Part shown: one piece after another, positions 51,728 to 61,714 of the stretch | How positions within the stretch are numbered: the stretch's first letter is position 1 | Layout: every line of letters begins with the position of its first letter | Assembly: GCF_900086715.1 (NCBI RefSeq) | Contig: NZ_FLKH01000009.1 | Span: 1 to 64,000, forward strand | Direction of reading: 5' to 3' | DNA length: 64,000 nt | From: Gracilibacillus timonensis | GTDB taxonomy: Bacteria > Bacillota > Bacilli > Bacillales > Amphibacillaceae | Notes under the pieces: model-generated | What the model saw: only the letters and a program-made list of their open reading frames with translations | Database searches by the model: none | What the model was told of the DNA's origin: nothing | Program-made: the position numbers and the translations under genes

Positions 51728-52706
51728 CTACTACCGTTCTTCCTAAATGCTGTCCATTTTTTACAGCATCTATGGTGTCAGTCAATTCCTGAAGCGTTAC
51801 GTCATTGCTTACCGTTGTTGCGGCAACATTCCATTCATTAGCTAACTTTTTCCAAATGGCAGGGCGATCTGTAATAGGGACGTTTACGGAATCAATCCCT
51901 AACAGGTTGATACCTCGAAGAATAAAAGGAAGCACATTGGTCGATAGCTTTAACCCACCGGCATTACCGCACATACTCATACTGCCACCATAACGAATTT
52001 GTGGAATCAGACGAGCCACTACATCTCCACCGACTGTATCCAACACATAATCATAGGTTTGTTTGTTTAGTGGCTTCTTGCCATCTCCAAGTTCAGAAGC
52101 AAATATAACATCGGTTGCTCCCAATGATTTGGCAACAGCTACTTGCTTTTCTTTACGAACTAAAGCGCTAATATGCGGATATCCCATTTTTGATAGAATT
52201 TGTACAGCGATACTTCCCACGCCTCCCGTTGAACCGGTAACCAAAATGTGAGGGTGGTGTTCAGGTGTCATCCCTTGATTTTCTAATGCCTGCAGGGATA
52301 AAGCTGCTGTAAAGCCAGCGGTGCCAAAAATCATGGCCTCTTTTAAAGTCAGTCCTTTCGGTAGTGGCACTATCCAATCGGCAGGAACTCTGGCATATTC
52401 AGAAAACCCACCTGTATGATTAACGCCCGTTCCAAAGCCAGTAATTAATACTTCTTGCCCCTCTGCAAATTGATCGTTAGCAGAACTCACGACGGTTCCG
52501 CTCAAATCAATACCTGGAATCATTGGATAATCACTCACGACACCACTATTTGGTTGGACGGCAAGCATATCTTTATAATTTACCGAGGAATAGGTAACCT
52601 TGATTAATACCTCGCCATCGGATAGGTGAGCGAGTGTTACGTTTTCTACGTTATATTTGACATCGTCATTCGTTTTTTTTACAACCATCGCTTGAAAGGA
52701 ATCCAT
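51717..52706 (-). CDS. YhdH/YhfP family quinone oxidoreductase (acrylyl-CoA reductase-like)
   Basis: The 329-residue MDR-superfamily enzyme lacks zinc ligands and has YSSVNYKDMLA, PMIPGIDLSGTV, the NADP motif VTGSTGGVGSIAVQIL and GNAGGLKLSTNVLPFILRGINLLGIDS. It reduces quinones or enoyl compounds with NADPH. AGGAGG precedes the start. It is divergent from a MarR regulator that probably represses it. Confidence 0.88.
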   Translation of the reverse strand: MDSFQAMVVKKTNDDVKYNVENVTLAHLSDGEVLIKVTYSSVNYKDMLAVQPNSGVVSDYPMIPGIDLSGTVVSSANDQFAEGQEVLITGFGTGVNHTGGFSEYARVPADWIVPLPKGLTLKEAMIFGTAGFTAALSLQALENQGMTPEHHPHILVTGSTGGVGSIAVQILSKMGYPHISALVRKEKQVAVAKSLGATDVIFASELGDGKKPLNKQTYDYVLDTVGGDVVARLIPQIRYGGSMSMCGNAGGLKLSTNVLPFILRGINLLGIDSVNVPITDRPAIWKKLANEWNVAATTVSNDVTLQELTDTIDAVKNGQHLGRTVVDLS

Positions 52707-52765
52707 GATATCCTCCTAATTTATGCTAGTATATTTTTGTGACAAAACTATTTCTATAGTGAACG

Positions 52766-52780
52766 TATCATGTTATGATA
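52766..52780. promoter_or_regulatory. Candidate MarR operator
   Basis: TATCAT-GTT-ATGATA is a perfect 6-3-6 palindrome in the gap between the divergent oxidoreductase and MarR genes, where a MarR dimer would control both. Confidence 0.55.
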
Positions 52781-52806
52781 TCATTGTCAAGATGGAGGTG
52801 ATTGTC

Positions 52807-53244
52807 GTGGATTTACATCAATGTATCAATTTTTTATTGAGCGTATCACAGCATAAAGTATTTACCTATTTTCGAACATGTTTAGAGGAATATAACCTCA
52901 CTCCCGCTCAATATGGCGTCTTAAACTGTTTGTGGACGGAGGGGAAGATTTCTCCCAAACGAATAGGAGAGTTGCTTTATCTGGAGGCACCCACGGTATC
53001 AGGTATACTGGATAAAATGCAAAAACGAGAGTTGATTGAACGGAAGGTAGACTCTCATAACCGAAGGCATGTGGTCGTAAACAGTACAGAAAAGGCAGAG
53101 CAAATCCGACATGTCGTTGAGAAGATAACGCTTGAAATGGATAAAACCGTATTGCAGAACCTAAGTGATCAGGAAAAAAACGTCTTGAAAGCAGGGTTAC
53201 TTCAAATCATTCAAACGGATTTATTCGATGGGGATCCTATGTAA
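52807..53244 (+). CDS. MarR family transcriptional regulator
   Basis: Start GTG 52807 lies six bases after GGAGGTGA. The 145-residue winged helix protein has LTPAQYGVLNCLW, ISPKRIGELLYLEAPTVSGILDKMQKRELIER and the wing VDSHNRRHVVVN. It likely senses a redox-active or electrophilic compound and controls the divergent quinone oxidoreductase through the palindrome in between. Confidence 0.85.
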   Translation: MDLHQCINFLLSVSQHKVFTYFRTCLEEYNLTPAQYGVLNCLWTEGKISPKRIGELLYLEAPTVSGILDKMQKRELIERKVDSHNRRHVVVNSTEKAEQIRHVVEKITLEMDKTVLQNLSDQEKNVLKAGLLQIIQTDLFDGDPM

Positions 53245-53304
53245 GCTCATAGAGATAACGGATTTCAGCGGCATGATATATGTTAAATAAAAAGGAGTTA
53301 CAAC

Positions 53305-54237
53305 ATGGATATCAACCATATTTTGTTTGTAAGTGAGATGAATCCTCAAATAAAAGACATCCTGAACAGCTACCACCTGACTCAGTCGTATCGTTTTGTG
53401 ACGGAAGCAGAGCTTAGTGAAACGGATTTAGATTGGGCGGATGCCTTTGTCAGCTTCCAATTAAGTGAGGATTATGATTTTAGTAAGGTGAAGTGGGTAC
53501 ACTCCCTTGGGGCAGGTGTGGACCATTTTTTATATAAAAAGTCATGGGATGAACAAGTATTGTTAACGAGAATGACTGGCCCGTTTGGCCAGCGGATTAC
53601 GGAGTATTGTCTTAGTTATATCTTAGCAGATCTGCAATGTCATACTCCTTTTAGTGAATTACAAGCACAAACTACATGGCAGCCAAAAGCACCAAGGCTC
53701 TTATCAGAAGCCAAGGTGCTGATCTATGGGACAGGAAAGATCGGCCAACATATTGCCAAAGTATTATCTTCTCTAGGAATGAAGGTATATGGTGTGTCCT
53801 TAAGTGGAAATAGCAAGCCGAATTTTGAGACCGTGACTTCCTTTTCTGATCATTTTTCAAAGATAACAGAAATGGATTATCTGATTAATACGTTGCCATT
53901 AACAGAAAAAACAGATCAAATCTTCAATCGCACCTTATTTCAGTATACTTCTCAACTGCTTTTTATTAATGTAGGCAGGGGAGAGTCTGTTTGTGAGAAG
54001 GATCTGCTGGAGGCGTTAACTTCCGAACATGTGCGAGGTGCCATACTGGATGTGTTTGCTCACGAACCATTGGGAGCAGATCACCCTTTTTGGCGACATC
54101 CAAAGATCAGAATGACCCCTCATATTGCAGCGATAACTACTCCGGAAGAAGCGGTGGCGTGCTTTGTTGAAACTTTGCAGCATATTGAAAACAAACACCC
54201 CCTTCCAAACAAAGTGGATATGGTAAAGGGTTATTAA
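53305..54237 (+). CDS. D-isomer specific 2-hydroxyacid dehydrogenase family protein
   Basis: The 310-residue protein has VLIYGTGKIGQHIAKVLSSLGMKVYG as nucleotide-binding motif, INTLPLTEKTDQIFN, INVGRGESVCEKDL with the catalytic Arg region, and the His of the HPKIRMTPHIA segment. It reduces 2-keto acids or oxidises D-2-hydroxy acids with NAD(P). AAAAGGAG precedes the ATG. Confidence 0.85.
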   Translation: MDINHILFVSEMNPQIKDILNSYHLTQSYRFVTEAELSETDLDWADAFVSFQLSEDYDFSKVKWVHSLGAGVDHFLYKKSWDEQVLLTRMTGPFGQRITEYCLSYILADLQCHTPFSELQAQTTWQPKAPRLLSEAKVLIYGTGKIGQHIAKVLSSLGMKVYGVSLSGNSKPNFETVTSFSDHFSKITEMDYLINTLPLTEKTDQIFNRTLFQYTSQLLFINVGRGESVCEKDLLEALTSEHVRGAILDVFAHEPLGADHPFWRHPKIRMTPHIAAITTPEEAVACFVETLQHIENKHPLPNKVDMVKGY

Positions 54238-54293
54238 GATCAAAGATCATGAATATTTGTCTGGTTGCATATCGATGATTCTCTCGCACTTAT

Positions 54294-54584
54294 TTAATAA
54301 AAAGTATTGGGCTGTGATGGGAATTGCGGTCGCCACCAGGATTCTACCGTAGACCACGCCGATTGAAAATCTTGACCTTGCCCCATCAAATAGGCAATGG
54401 CAACAGCTTCTGTCATCGCATGGGGAACACCGAGCTGCTGAGCTTCATTTAGGCCATGCCGAACGACGGGCTCTACCGTTGCTAATACTTGTTGAGCCCC
54501 ATTTCCTTGGTTCCTATTTGGCTGATTATCCATCGCAGCATGCATATTCCCTTGCTGCTGGTACTGATAATTAGGATGATACAA
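54294..54584 (-). CDS. Small glutamine-rich protein of unknown function
   Basis: Start TTG 54584 is six bases after GAGGTG; a GTG three codons upstream overlaps that site. The 96-residue protein has a disordered Gln/Asn-rich N-terminus (YQYQQQGNMHAAMDNQPNRNQ) and a helical C-terminus (VEPVVRHGLNEAQQLGVPHAMTEAVAIAYLMGQG) that ends WWRPQFPSQ. The composition recalls small spore-associated proteins of Bacillus, but no family is recognised. Confidence 0.6.
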   Translation of the reverse strand: MYHPNYQYQQQGNMHAAMDNQPNRNQGNGAQQVLATVEPVVRHGLNEAQQLGVPHAMTEAVAIAYLMGQGQDFQSAWSTVESWWRPQFPSQPNTFY

Positions 54585-54793
54585 ATGCGCCACCTCATTT
54601 ATTGATATAATATTTTTAGGTAATTCACCTATTGCTTACTCTATGCGTCGTCCTTGTTGGTTGTGTTTCTTTTTTCAGAGAAGCTCTCTCTATTTTGTTA
54701 ACTGTACACTCTATGCTGCTTCTTATGAGTAATCATGGATATCTTGGAAAGAATAACAGGGTATTAGTGAAAATATCAAGGAGGTAAAGCAAT

Positions 54794-55549
54794 ATGAGAG
54801 TAAAAAACAAAGTAACGTTGATAACAGGAGCTGGTTCAGGTATTGGTAAAGAAACAGCCTTGTTATTTGCGAAGGAAGGCGCTAAATTAGTTTTAACAGA
54901 TGTGGCTGTAGATGCGGTGCAGGAAACGGAAAAAGAAGTAAAGGAATTAGGTGCAGAGGCAATCAGTATAAAACATGATGTGAGTAAGGAAGAAGACTGG
55001 CAGAAAGCCGTTGAGAAGGCGGTTGACCAATTCGGAACGATCGATGTTTTATTCAATAATGCCGGTATTTATATTATTAAACCAATTACAGAGCTGGAGT
55101 TAGATACATGGAATAAATTAATGGCTATTAATGTGACTGGCACTTTTTTAGGAATGAAGCATGTCCTGCCTGTCATGCAAAAGCAAAATAGTGGTTCGAT
55201 TATTAATGCTTCTTCGGTAGCGGGCCTCCGAGGTGCACCAGGCCATGCCTTGTACGGCGCTAGCAAGGGAGCAGTGCGCATCATGACAAAGGATGTAGCC
55301 ATGGAGGTAGCCAGGCAACAAATTCGTGTTAATTCGATTCATCCAGGGTATATTGATACACAAATGGCTGATTACGGCGCAGAACAACAAGGAACTACGA
55401 CCGAAGAACTGGGTGAAGATTATCCCCTTGGTCGTTTAGGCAAGCGATCGGAGGTAGCGAAAACCGTCCTGTTCCTTGCTTCTGATGATTCGTCGTACAC
55501 TACAGGAGCGGAATTTCCTGTCGATGGCGGTGCAACCAGCTCCCTTTAG
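54794..55549 (+). CDS. Short-chain dehydrogenase/reductase (glucose 1-dehydrogenase-like)
   Basis: The 251-residue classical SDR has [12 protein letters not shown] (cofactor), NNAGIY, the catalytic Ser in [15 protein letters not shown] (Tyr and Lys) and the C-terminal [20 protein letters not shown]. The Asp at the end of the second strand (LTDV) favours NAD. Substrate unknown. AAGGAGG precedes the ATG. Confidence 0.87.
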   Translation: MRVKNKVTLITGAGSGIGKETALLFAKEGAKLVLTDVAVDAVQETEKEVKELGAEAISIKHDVSKEEDWQKAVEKAVDQFGTIDVLFNNAGIYIIKPITELELDTWNKLMAINVTGTFLGMKHVLPVMQKQNSGSIINASSVAGLRGAPGHALYGASKGAVRIMTKDVAMEVARQQIRVNSIHPGYIDTQMADYGAEQQGTTTEELGEDYPLGRLGKRSEVAKTVLFLASDDSSYTTGAEFPVDGGATSSL

Positions 55550-55959
55550 TAACAACCAAATAAATTGGCAATTCTTGCTGACTTCCTTGTTTTGGAGTCA
55601 GCATTCTTGATGAGCGGATGTAAAAAACAATTAACTATTATTTATTGGTAGCATATGATATGGTAATAAAGCAGAAAAACCGAGAACAAGTTCGCATATA
55701 AGTAGATACAGTGCAAATCATGCCGTTCATTTCCTGGGAAATAACAAACATTTTGCCGGATAAAATCGTTTAGGACTCATATTTTCATTGGAATTTACTG
55801 TAGTACAGGCTTGTTTATCCTAGATGTACAATGATTAAAAGTTGTTTAATAGGGGTAAACTTTTGATGATAATAAAAGTACTGGTGACAACGGTTTATAG
55901 AACGACAGTGGGATTTCCACTTTGACTAAATAAGCGTAGAAATAAAGGGTGGGGCAATA
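55550..55959. other. Intergenic region before the pullulanase gene
   Basis: A hairpin TGCTGACT (55576-55583) with AGTCAGCA (55596-55603) may terminate the SDR transcript but has a poor T-run. The rest is AT-rich, with no gene, and a loose cre-like TGACAACGGTTTAT near 55884. Confidence 0.4.
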
Positions 55960-58110
55960 ATGAGAACAGATGCGATAACGATGGAGAGAGTGGGGCATAA
56001 AGAGCAAAAAGCAGATGCAAATGCAAACTGGAGGATAAAAGACGATCAGTTTGGTTATAAAGGCAAATTAGGGTTGGAAATACATGATGACAAGCATGTC
56101 ACTTTGAGACTATGGTCTCCAAGTGCAGATCACGTAGCAGTCGTCTTGTATGATAAGGATAATCCCAAACAAATCGTGAGGGATGACATACCAATGACGC
56201 GTCTGAAACAAGGAGTTTGGCTAGTAGAATTAGATGCAGAGACATTAGGCATAAATGAGTTGATGGGTTACTTTTATCATGTTGCCATAGAACGTGAGGG
56301 AGAGAGGGTGCTCACGCTTGATCCATATGCTAAATCCATGGCTGCGTGGAATAGCAATGATCCAGATAATCATATTGGTAAGGCAGCGATTGTAGATCCC
56401 AGTGCATTAGGGCCTGAATTAATGTATGCATCTATTGAAGGATTTGAAAAACGAGAAGACGCAATTATATATGAAATCCATGTCCGTGATTTTACCTCTG
56501 ATCCTTCGATTAGTGAAGAGCTGCAAGCACCATTTGGCACCTTTTGTTCTTTTATTGATAAATTGGATTATATAAAGGATTTAGGGGTCACTCATATCCA
56601 ATTGTTACCGGTTATGAATTATTATTTTATCAATGAATTAGATAACAATAAGCGCATGTCCGATTGGCAAGCTGCTTATGCCAATTATAATTGGGGGTAT
56701 GATCCACATAGTTATTTTTCATTATCAGGAATGTATTCCACAAACCCCGCAGATCCTGAAAAAAGAATAGCAGAATTTAAAGGTCTAATTCATGAAATCC
56801 ATACAAGAGGGATGGGGGTTATGTTGGATGTCGTTTATAATCATACGGCGCAATTGCATATCCTGGAAGATTTAGAACCTCATTATTATCATTTTACGAA
56901 CGCCGATGGAACAGCGCGTGAAAGCTTTGGCGGAGGACGATTAGGTACAACCCACCAAATGGCACGTCGCTTACTGCTCGATTCGATTGTTTATTGGGTA
57001 GAGGAATTTAAAATCGATGGTTTTCGTTTTGATATGATGGGAGATCATGACGCGAAAACGATTCAACTAGCCTACAATGAAGCAAAAAAACGGAATCCTC
57101 ATATTGTGATGATCGGGGAAGGTTGGCTGACATATGCCGGAGACGAAGACGATGCGGATGTGCAGGCGGCCGACCAACATTGGATGCAGGATACGAACAG
57201 TGTCGGCTCATTTTCTGATGAATTCCGTAATGAGTTGAAGTCGGGTTATGGTAGTGAGGGAGAACCTCGATTTCTAACTGGTGGCGCTCGCCATATTGGA
57301 ACGATCTTTCGCAATATGACAGCTAATCCTAACAACTTTCAAGTAACGAATCCAGGCGATGTTGTGTCTTATATCTCAGCACATGATAATTTAACCTTGC
57401 ACGATGTGATTGCCCAATCGATAAAAAAGGATCCAAAAGATCATTCGGTAGAAATTCATCAGCGTATTCGACTAGGCAATCTGATGGTTCTGATGGCACA
57501 AGGGACGTCATTTCTTCATGCTGGTCAGGAGTATGGTCGCACGAAGCAATTCCTACATCCAGATTTTCAAGGAATGGCAGCAGAACCGCCTTATAAGTCC
57601 ACCTTTTTAACGGATGAGCAAGGGAAGCCATTTATGTACCCTTATTTTATTCACGATTCTTATAATGCCAGTGATAGGGTCAATCAATTCGACTGGGAAA
57701 AGGCAACCAATACGAAAGTCTATCCTACGGAGACCGCTACAAGAGAGTTTACCAAAGGTTTGGTTACCTTACGGCGTTCTGCGGATGCCTTTCGTCATGC
57801 TACGATCGAGATGATCCATGAAAAGGTTTCGTTGCTGGGTATAGTTGAAATAGCAGAGGAAGACCTTGTACTTGCTTTTCGCACGGAAAATAGTGATGGA
57901 AAGACCGCCTATTATGTGTTCATCAATGCGGATAATACCTCAAGAAAGTTGAGCTTATCGGAAGATTTACAAGGTGGAAAAATAATTGTTGACCAGCAGC
58001 ATGCGGGTATAGATGTTATCCATAAGCCTATTGGTGTTCAATTATGGAAAGATTCTATTGAAATAGAGGCGCTGACTGCAGTCGTGATTCGTGTCACTAT
58101 CGATAACTGA
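55960..58110 (+). CDS. Type I pullulanase (glycogen/pullulan debranching enzyme)
   Basis: The 716-residue GH13 enzyme has an N-terminal CBM48 domain (about 30-140: LGLEIHDDKHVTLRLWSPSADHVAV), the type I pullulanase marker YNWGYDP, the GH13 regions VMLDVVYNHT, DGFRFDMMGDHD (catalytic Asp nucleophile), VMIGEGW (acid Glu) and YISAHDN. There is no signal peptide, so it is intracellular and cleaves alpha-1,6 links in imported branched dextrins or glycogen. Confidence 0.92.
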   Translation: MRTDAITMERVGHKEQKADANANWRIKDDQFGYKGKLGLEIHDDKHVTLRLWSPSADHVAVVLYDKDNPKQIVRDDIPMTRLKQGVWLVELDAETLGINELMGYFYHVAIEREGERVLTLDPYAKSMAAWNSNDPDNHIGKAAIVDPSALGPELMYASIEGFEKREDAIIYEIHVRDFTSDPSISEELQAPFGTFCSFIDKLDYIKDLGVTHIQLLPVMNYYFINELDNNKRMSDWQAAYANYNWGYDPHSYFSLSGMYSTNPADPEKRIAEFKGLIHEIHTRGMGVMLDVVYNHTAQLHILEDLEPHYYHFTNADGTARESFGGGRLGTTHQMARRLLLDSIVYWVEEFKIDGFRFDMMGDHDAKTIQLAYNEAKKRNPHIVMIGEGWLTYAGDEDDADVQAADQHWMQDTNSVGSFSDEFRNELKSGYGSEGEPRFLTGGARHIGTIFRNMTANPNNFQVTNPGDVVSYISAHDNLTLHDVIAQSIKKDPKDHSVEIHQRIRLGNLMVLMAQGTSFLHAGQEYGRTKQFLHPDFQGMAAEPPYKSTFLTDEQGKPFMYPYFIHDSYNASDRVNQFDWEKATNTKVYPTETATREFTKGLVTLRRSADAFRHATIEMIHEKVSLLGIVEIAEEDLVLAFRTENSDGKTAYYVFINADNTSRKLSLSEDLQGGKIIVDQQHAGIDVIHKPIGVQLWKDSIEIEALTAVVIRVTIDN

Positions 58111-58130
58111 TAGTATAAAGTGAACAACCT

Positions 58131-58328
58131 CTATAAGTTGAACTTATAAATGTAACAAAAATGTGTTACAAGTATGTCTTTGCTCGCATGATTTCCTGAT
58201 AATACCTCGTTTGATCCATTCGTGTGAATAGTCATTCACCTGCCTTTCAGCTCTGTTGAAAGGTAGCGGTATGGTGAGATAACCCAGAGAATACATTTAT
58301 TTATTCCTTGGTTATCTCACCATACCGC
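58131..58328. mobile_element. MITE-like element, copy C, with long internal palindrome
   Basis: CTATAAGTTGAA at 58131 matches the end of the other copies, and the sequence to about 58285 is the complement of copy A at 8184-8339. It continues into a perfect 19-base inverted repeat: GCGGTATGGTGAGATAACC (58266-58284) with its complement at 58310-58328 and a 25-base loop. No coding capacity. It lies downstream of the pullulanase gene and the palindrome may end its transcript. Confidence 0.65.
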
Positions 58329-58441
58329 GTAAATGGATACAGAGCATTTATCCGATCAATGCGAAATTATTTAATTCATCTTATATCTGTGGATGTTTTT
58401 TGTATAACCAAGTATTTTTATAGGAATTATATATTTAATGA

Positions 58442-58470
58442 TTGACAGGAGTGTTTAATCGGTATATGAT
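58442..58470 (+). promoter_or_regulatory. SigA-type promoter of the esterase gene
   Basis: TTGACA (58442-58447) and TATGAT (58465-58470) are exactly 17 bases apart, about 100 bases before the esterase start. Confidence 0.75.
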
Positions 58471-58572
58471 GTAAGATAACAAAGACGAAAGTAGAAATAT
58501 TATCGGTTGGATTAATTCCAACTTTATCTATAGGTATAATTTGATAAAGCGCATAAACAAGGAGGTTTTATC

Positions 58573-59319
58573 ATGCTTGTTGCAGATAAAATAATCAAAG
58601 GAGCGGAACCTTTTTACTATCAAGGTGGAGAAATTGGGATTTTATTATGTCATGGTTTTATTGGTACCCCTCAGAGTATGGAATACCTTGGTCAGTCATT
58701 GCATGAAGCTGGTTATACAGTCAGTGGTTTGAGATTGGATGGGCATGGAACAAGCCCAGAAGAATTGGCTTTTTCGTCGTATACAGATTGGATGAATAAT
58801 ATAGTGAAGGCTTACCACGGTTTAAAAGAGGTATGCGAGACTGTCTATGTGGTTGGGCAATCGATGGGAGGCACCTTGACGTTACACTTGGCAACATTCA
58901 TTCCAAATATTGATGGTATTATGTTGATTAATCCTGCTATGGATATCCCAGCATTCCAACATTATCGATTGGAAGATAAATACAGATATATTGCAGAAGG
59001 TGAACCAGATATTAAGCGACCTAATGCCTACGAGATTACCTACACTGAAACGCCGATAAATGGCTATCAACAATTATTGGGCATCATGGATGAGGTTCGT
59101 CCAAAGTTGAATACTATTTCTTGTCCGTTATTATGTATGGTTTCCTATCAGGATCACGTAGTACCGGTTGAAAATACGGATTTTATTTTGGAACGAGTGA
59201 ATTCAACGTATAAGCAGAAGCAGTTGCTACCCAATTCCTACCACGTAGCCAGCTTGGATTATGACCAGGATTTAATTACTGATTCCATTAAGGAGTTTGT
59301 ACGATCGCTTCAGCAATAA
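58573..59319 (+). CDS. Alpha/beta hydrolase, carboxylesterase/monoacylglycerol lipase type
   Basis: The 248-residue hydrolase has LLCHGFIGTPQSMEYLG (oxyanion region), the nucleophile elbow VVGQSMGGT, the acid in SYQDHVVPVENT and the catalytic His in NSYHVASLDYDQD. Its size and motifs match the Est30/YvaK-type esterases of Bacillaceae. AAGGAGG precedes the ATG. Confidence 0.87.
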   Translation: MLVADKIIKGAEPFYYQGGEIGILLCHGFIGTPQSMEYLGQSLHEAGYTVSGLRLDGHGTSPEELAFSSYTDWMNNIVKAYHGLKEVCETVYVVGQSMGGTLTLHLATFIPNIDGIMLINPAMDIPAFQHYRLEDKYRYIAEGEPDIKRPNAYEITYTETPINGYQQLLGIMDEVRPKLNTISCPLLCMVSYQDHVVPVENTDFILERVNSTYKQKQLLPNSYHVASLDYDQDLITDSIKEFVRSLQQ

Positions 59320-59327
59320 AATGTAGA

Positions 59328-59368
59328 ACAGCCTCTTTTCATTCTTGGGAAGAGGCTGTAACTATTTT
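59328..59368 (+). terminator. Terminator after the esterase gene
   Basis: ACAGCCTCTT pairs with AAGAGGCTGT across an eleven-base loop, followed by AACTATTTTAT. It can also serve the convergent gene on the minus strand. Confidence 0.65.
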
Positions 59369-59414
59369 ATCAACAATATTTATCACCTATATTTGGCAAT
59401 TGAAAATACTATTC

Positions 59415-59855
59415 CTATATCGCAGCAGCTTTTTTCATTTGTTCGATCAAGTGCTGGCGCAATTCTTCGTCAATCAAGGTATTCCAGCTTTGTAGAAAAC
59501 GGATCATAAAAAAACCATCCGACGCAACAATGTTCAAAACTAATTCATGCTGTAATCCAGAACGACCTTGTATTTTTATTTCAATGATCGAGTAATCTTC
59601 TTCCTGTGCAATAATATCACTGTATTCTACTGGATTTCCCTCAATGAATTCTTTGGTATGCTCTGTAGATGTTACATCGTAGATTTGAAAATTCATCGAA
59701 AGAGAAGAGTGATCGAGAAACGAGATATCACGATGATACGGATGAAACATGTCTGTCAATTGCTTGATATCCTTATTGATATACGCTGTTTCCAGATTTT
59801 GCACTAGTTTTTGGATTGTTTGCTCGTTTATTTTCGGTTTTCTTCTAAAAAACAT
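59415..59855 (-). CDS. Conserved hypothetical protein (146 aa)
   Basis: A soluble protein beginning MFFRRKPKINEQTIQKLVQN. It has an N-terminal helical part and a mixed sheet that reads like an NTF2-like or SnoaL-like fold (YINKDIKQLTDMFHPYHRDI ... YSIIEIKIQGRSG). No motif fixes a function. It is a single gene with no clear partner. Confidence 0.6.
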   Translation of the reverse strand: MFFRRKPKINEQTIQKLVQNLETAYINKDIKQLTDMFHPYHRDISFLDHSSLSMNFQIYDVTSTEHTKEFIEGNPVEYSDIIAQEEDYSIIEIKIQGRSGLQHELVLNIVASDGFFMIRFLQSWNTLIDEELRQHLIEQMKKAAAI

Positions 59856-60196
59856 TTTCCTACCCCAGTGAAACCGTTTTGTGGCTTGAATCTGAAAATA
59901 GATAAAGTATGAGTGATATCATAGAAAAACACCTGTCATTCCTACAATGATAACATCATAGTAGGATGATCAAGTGCCTTTTCATTATATCCATTCATGT
60001 TTGGATATTCTAGAAATTTATCATATGGAAACTGGTGGTAAGAGCCCACTTCAAGAAGAGAAAAGTTTGAAAATAGGAAGCAGGAGATCCAACAGCCAGT
60101 TTATATGGTAGCTGTTTATTTAGTCTGCAAAAGATCCATCTTTTTGAGCTTTTTGTTCTCATCGATTTGATGATCACAAAAGTAGAACGGCAATGA
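59856..60196. other. Intergenic region between hypothetical gene and OpuC-type operon
   Basis: About 340 bases without a supportable gene. A weak hairpin ACAGC..GCTGT followed by TTATTTA is near 60090-60120. Confidence 0.4.
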
Positions 60197-61714
60197 TTAT
60201 TCGAGCAGCCCTTCTTGCTGTAAATAGTTTTCCGCTACTGCTTTCGGGCTTTCTCCATCGACGTCTACTCGATAATTCATCTCTCGCATTTCCTCATCGG
60301 TTATCTTGCCGGCCAATTGGTTGAGAATCTCTTCCAATTCAGGGTAGTCTTCTAACGTATCGGTCCGGAGTAGCGGAGCCCCCTGATATGGTGGGAATAA
60401 GGATTGATCATCCACTAGCACCTGTAAGTTATATCTTTTGATTTCACTATCAGTTGAATAGGCATCTAACAGATTAATGTCCCCCTGTTCCACGGCCGTA
60501 TAACGCAACTTTGGTTCCATCGTATCAAGGTTTGGAAAGGTAAGGTTATATATATCCTGAATGCCAATGTAACCATCCTCGCGATCAGAAAATTCCAAGG
60601 TGAATCCAGCATTTATTTGCTCCTCTAAACCATGTAAATCTGAAATGGATTCAAGATTATGTTCTTCCGCAAATGCTTCCGATACCGCTAAGGAATAGGT
60701 ATTGTTATAAGCCATTGGTTCTAATAGTGTTAAATCAGCTTCTGCTAAAATGCCATCTCTTGCCTGCTGGTAGACTTCTTCCTCTTCCTTGCTATTAGCT
60801 GTTTCATTGAGGAATTCAGAAATAATTGTCCCGGTAAATTCAGGATAAATATCAATATCTCCATTTTGCAAGGCGTTGTATAAAAAGGTTGTTTTTCCAA
60901 GACTAGGTTCCAATTCAACCTGGATATCCGTCTCTTCTTCGATGAGTAATTGATACATATTTATCAGAATTTCTGGTTCTGCACCTAACTTACCGCCGAT
61001 GGTTAAGGTGTCTTGATTATTTTTGATCAAACTAGGAACAATAGAGAAACTAAAGGTGACCACCACAATGATAGCAACAGTAATTAGCGTTTTTTTATAG
61101 GATAACTTCTCCATCTTTCTTAGCAAAAAATCAAAAATAACGGCCAACAGAGCAGCGGGAATAGCTCCTAATACAATGAGTGCAGAATTATTTCGATCAA
61201 TGCCTAATAAGATTAAATCCCCTAATCCCCCTGCACCAATTAAGGCAGCCAAGGTTGCTGTTCCAATAATAAGCACCATTGCTGTTCGAATACCTGCCAT
61301 AATTACAGGCATGGCAAGTGGCAGTTCCACCTTTTGCAACCTTTTGTATTGATTCATTCCCATTGCCATTGCGGCCTCGACCAATGATGGATCAATTTCT
61401 TTAATGCCTGTATACGTATTTCGCAGGATAGGCAGTAAGGCATAGATCACTAATGCAATAACGGCAGGCTGATAACCGATTCCGAATAAAGGAATAAATA
61501 GACCTAATAAAGCCAGTGATGGGATTGTTTGTAATACAGCCGCTATCCCGATAATACCTTCTGCTATCTTTTCTTTCCTCGTTAAATAAATGCCAAGCGG
61601 GATTGCGATAACGACAGCAAAGAATAGCGCGACGAAGGATAATTGAATATGTTCAATAAGTGCCTGCCATAGATTGCTCTGTCTGCTTTGAAATTCTTGA
61701 AGGAGATTATGCAT
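60197..61714 (-). CDS. Glycine betaine/choline ABC transporter, fused permease and substrate-binding protein (OpuC/OpuF type)
   Basis: Start ATG 61714 follows GGAAGGTGAGG. The 505-residue protein has an N-terminal permease domain with six membrane segments and the EAA-like loop ALLPILRNTYTGIKEIDPSLVEAAMAMGM. It is fused to an extracellular OpuAC-type binding domain (about 235-505, from GGKLGAEPEILINMYQLL). It imports a compatible solute such as betaine or carnitine. The fusion resembles OpuF of Bacillaceae. Confidence 0.87.
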   Translation of the reverse strand: MHNLLQEFQSRQSNLWQALIEHIQLSFVALFFAVVIAIPLGIYLTRKEKIAEGIIGIAAVLQTIPSLALLGLFIPLFGIGYQPAVIALVIYALLPILRNTYTGIKEIDPSLVEAAMAMGMNQYKRLQKVELPLAMPVIMAGIRTAMVLIIGTATLAALIGAGGLGDLILLGIDRNNSALIVLGAIPAALLAVIFDFLLRKMEKLSYKKTLITVAIIVVVTFSFSIVPSLIKNNQDTLTIGGKLGAEPEILINMYQLLIEEETDIQVELEPSLGKTTFLYNALQNGDIDIYPEFTGTIISEFLNETANSKEEEEVYQQARDGILAEADLTLLEPMAYNNTYSLAVSEAFAEEHNLESISDLHGLEEQINAGFTLEFSDREDGYIGIQDIYNLTFPNLDTMEPKLRYTAVEQGDINLLDAYSTDSEIKRYNLQVLVDDQSLFPPYQGAPLLRTDTLEDYPELEEILNQLAGKITDEEMREMNYRVDVDGESPKAVAENYLQQEGLLE

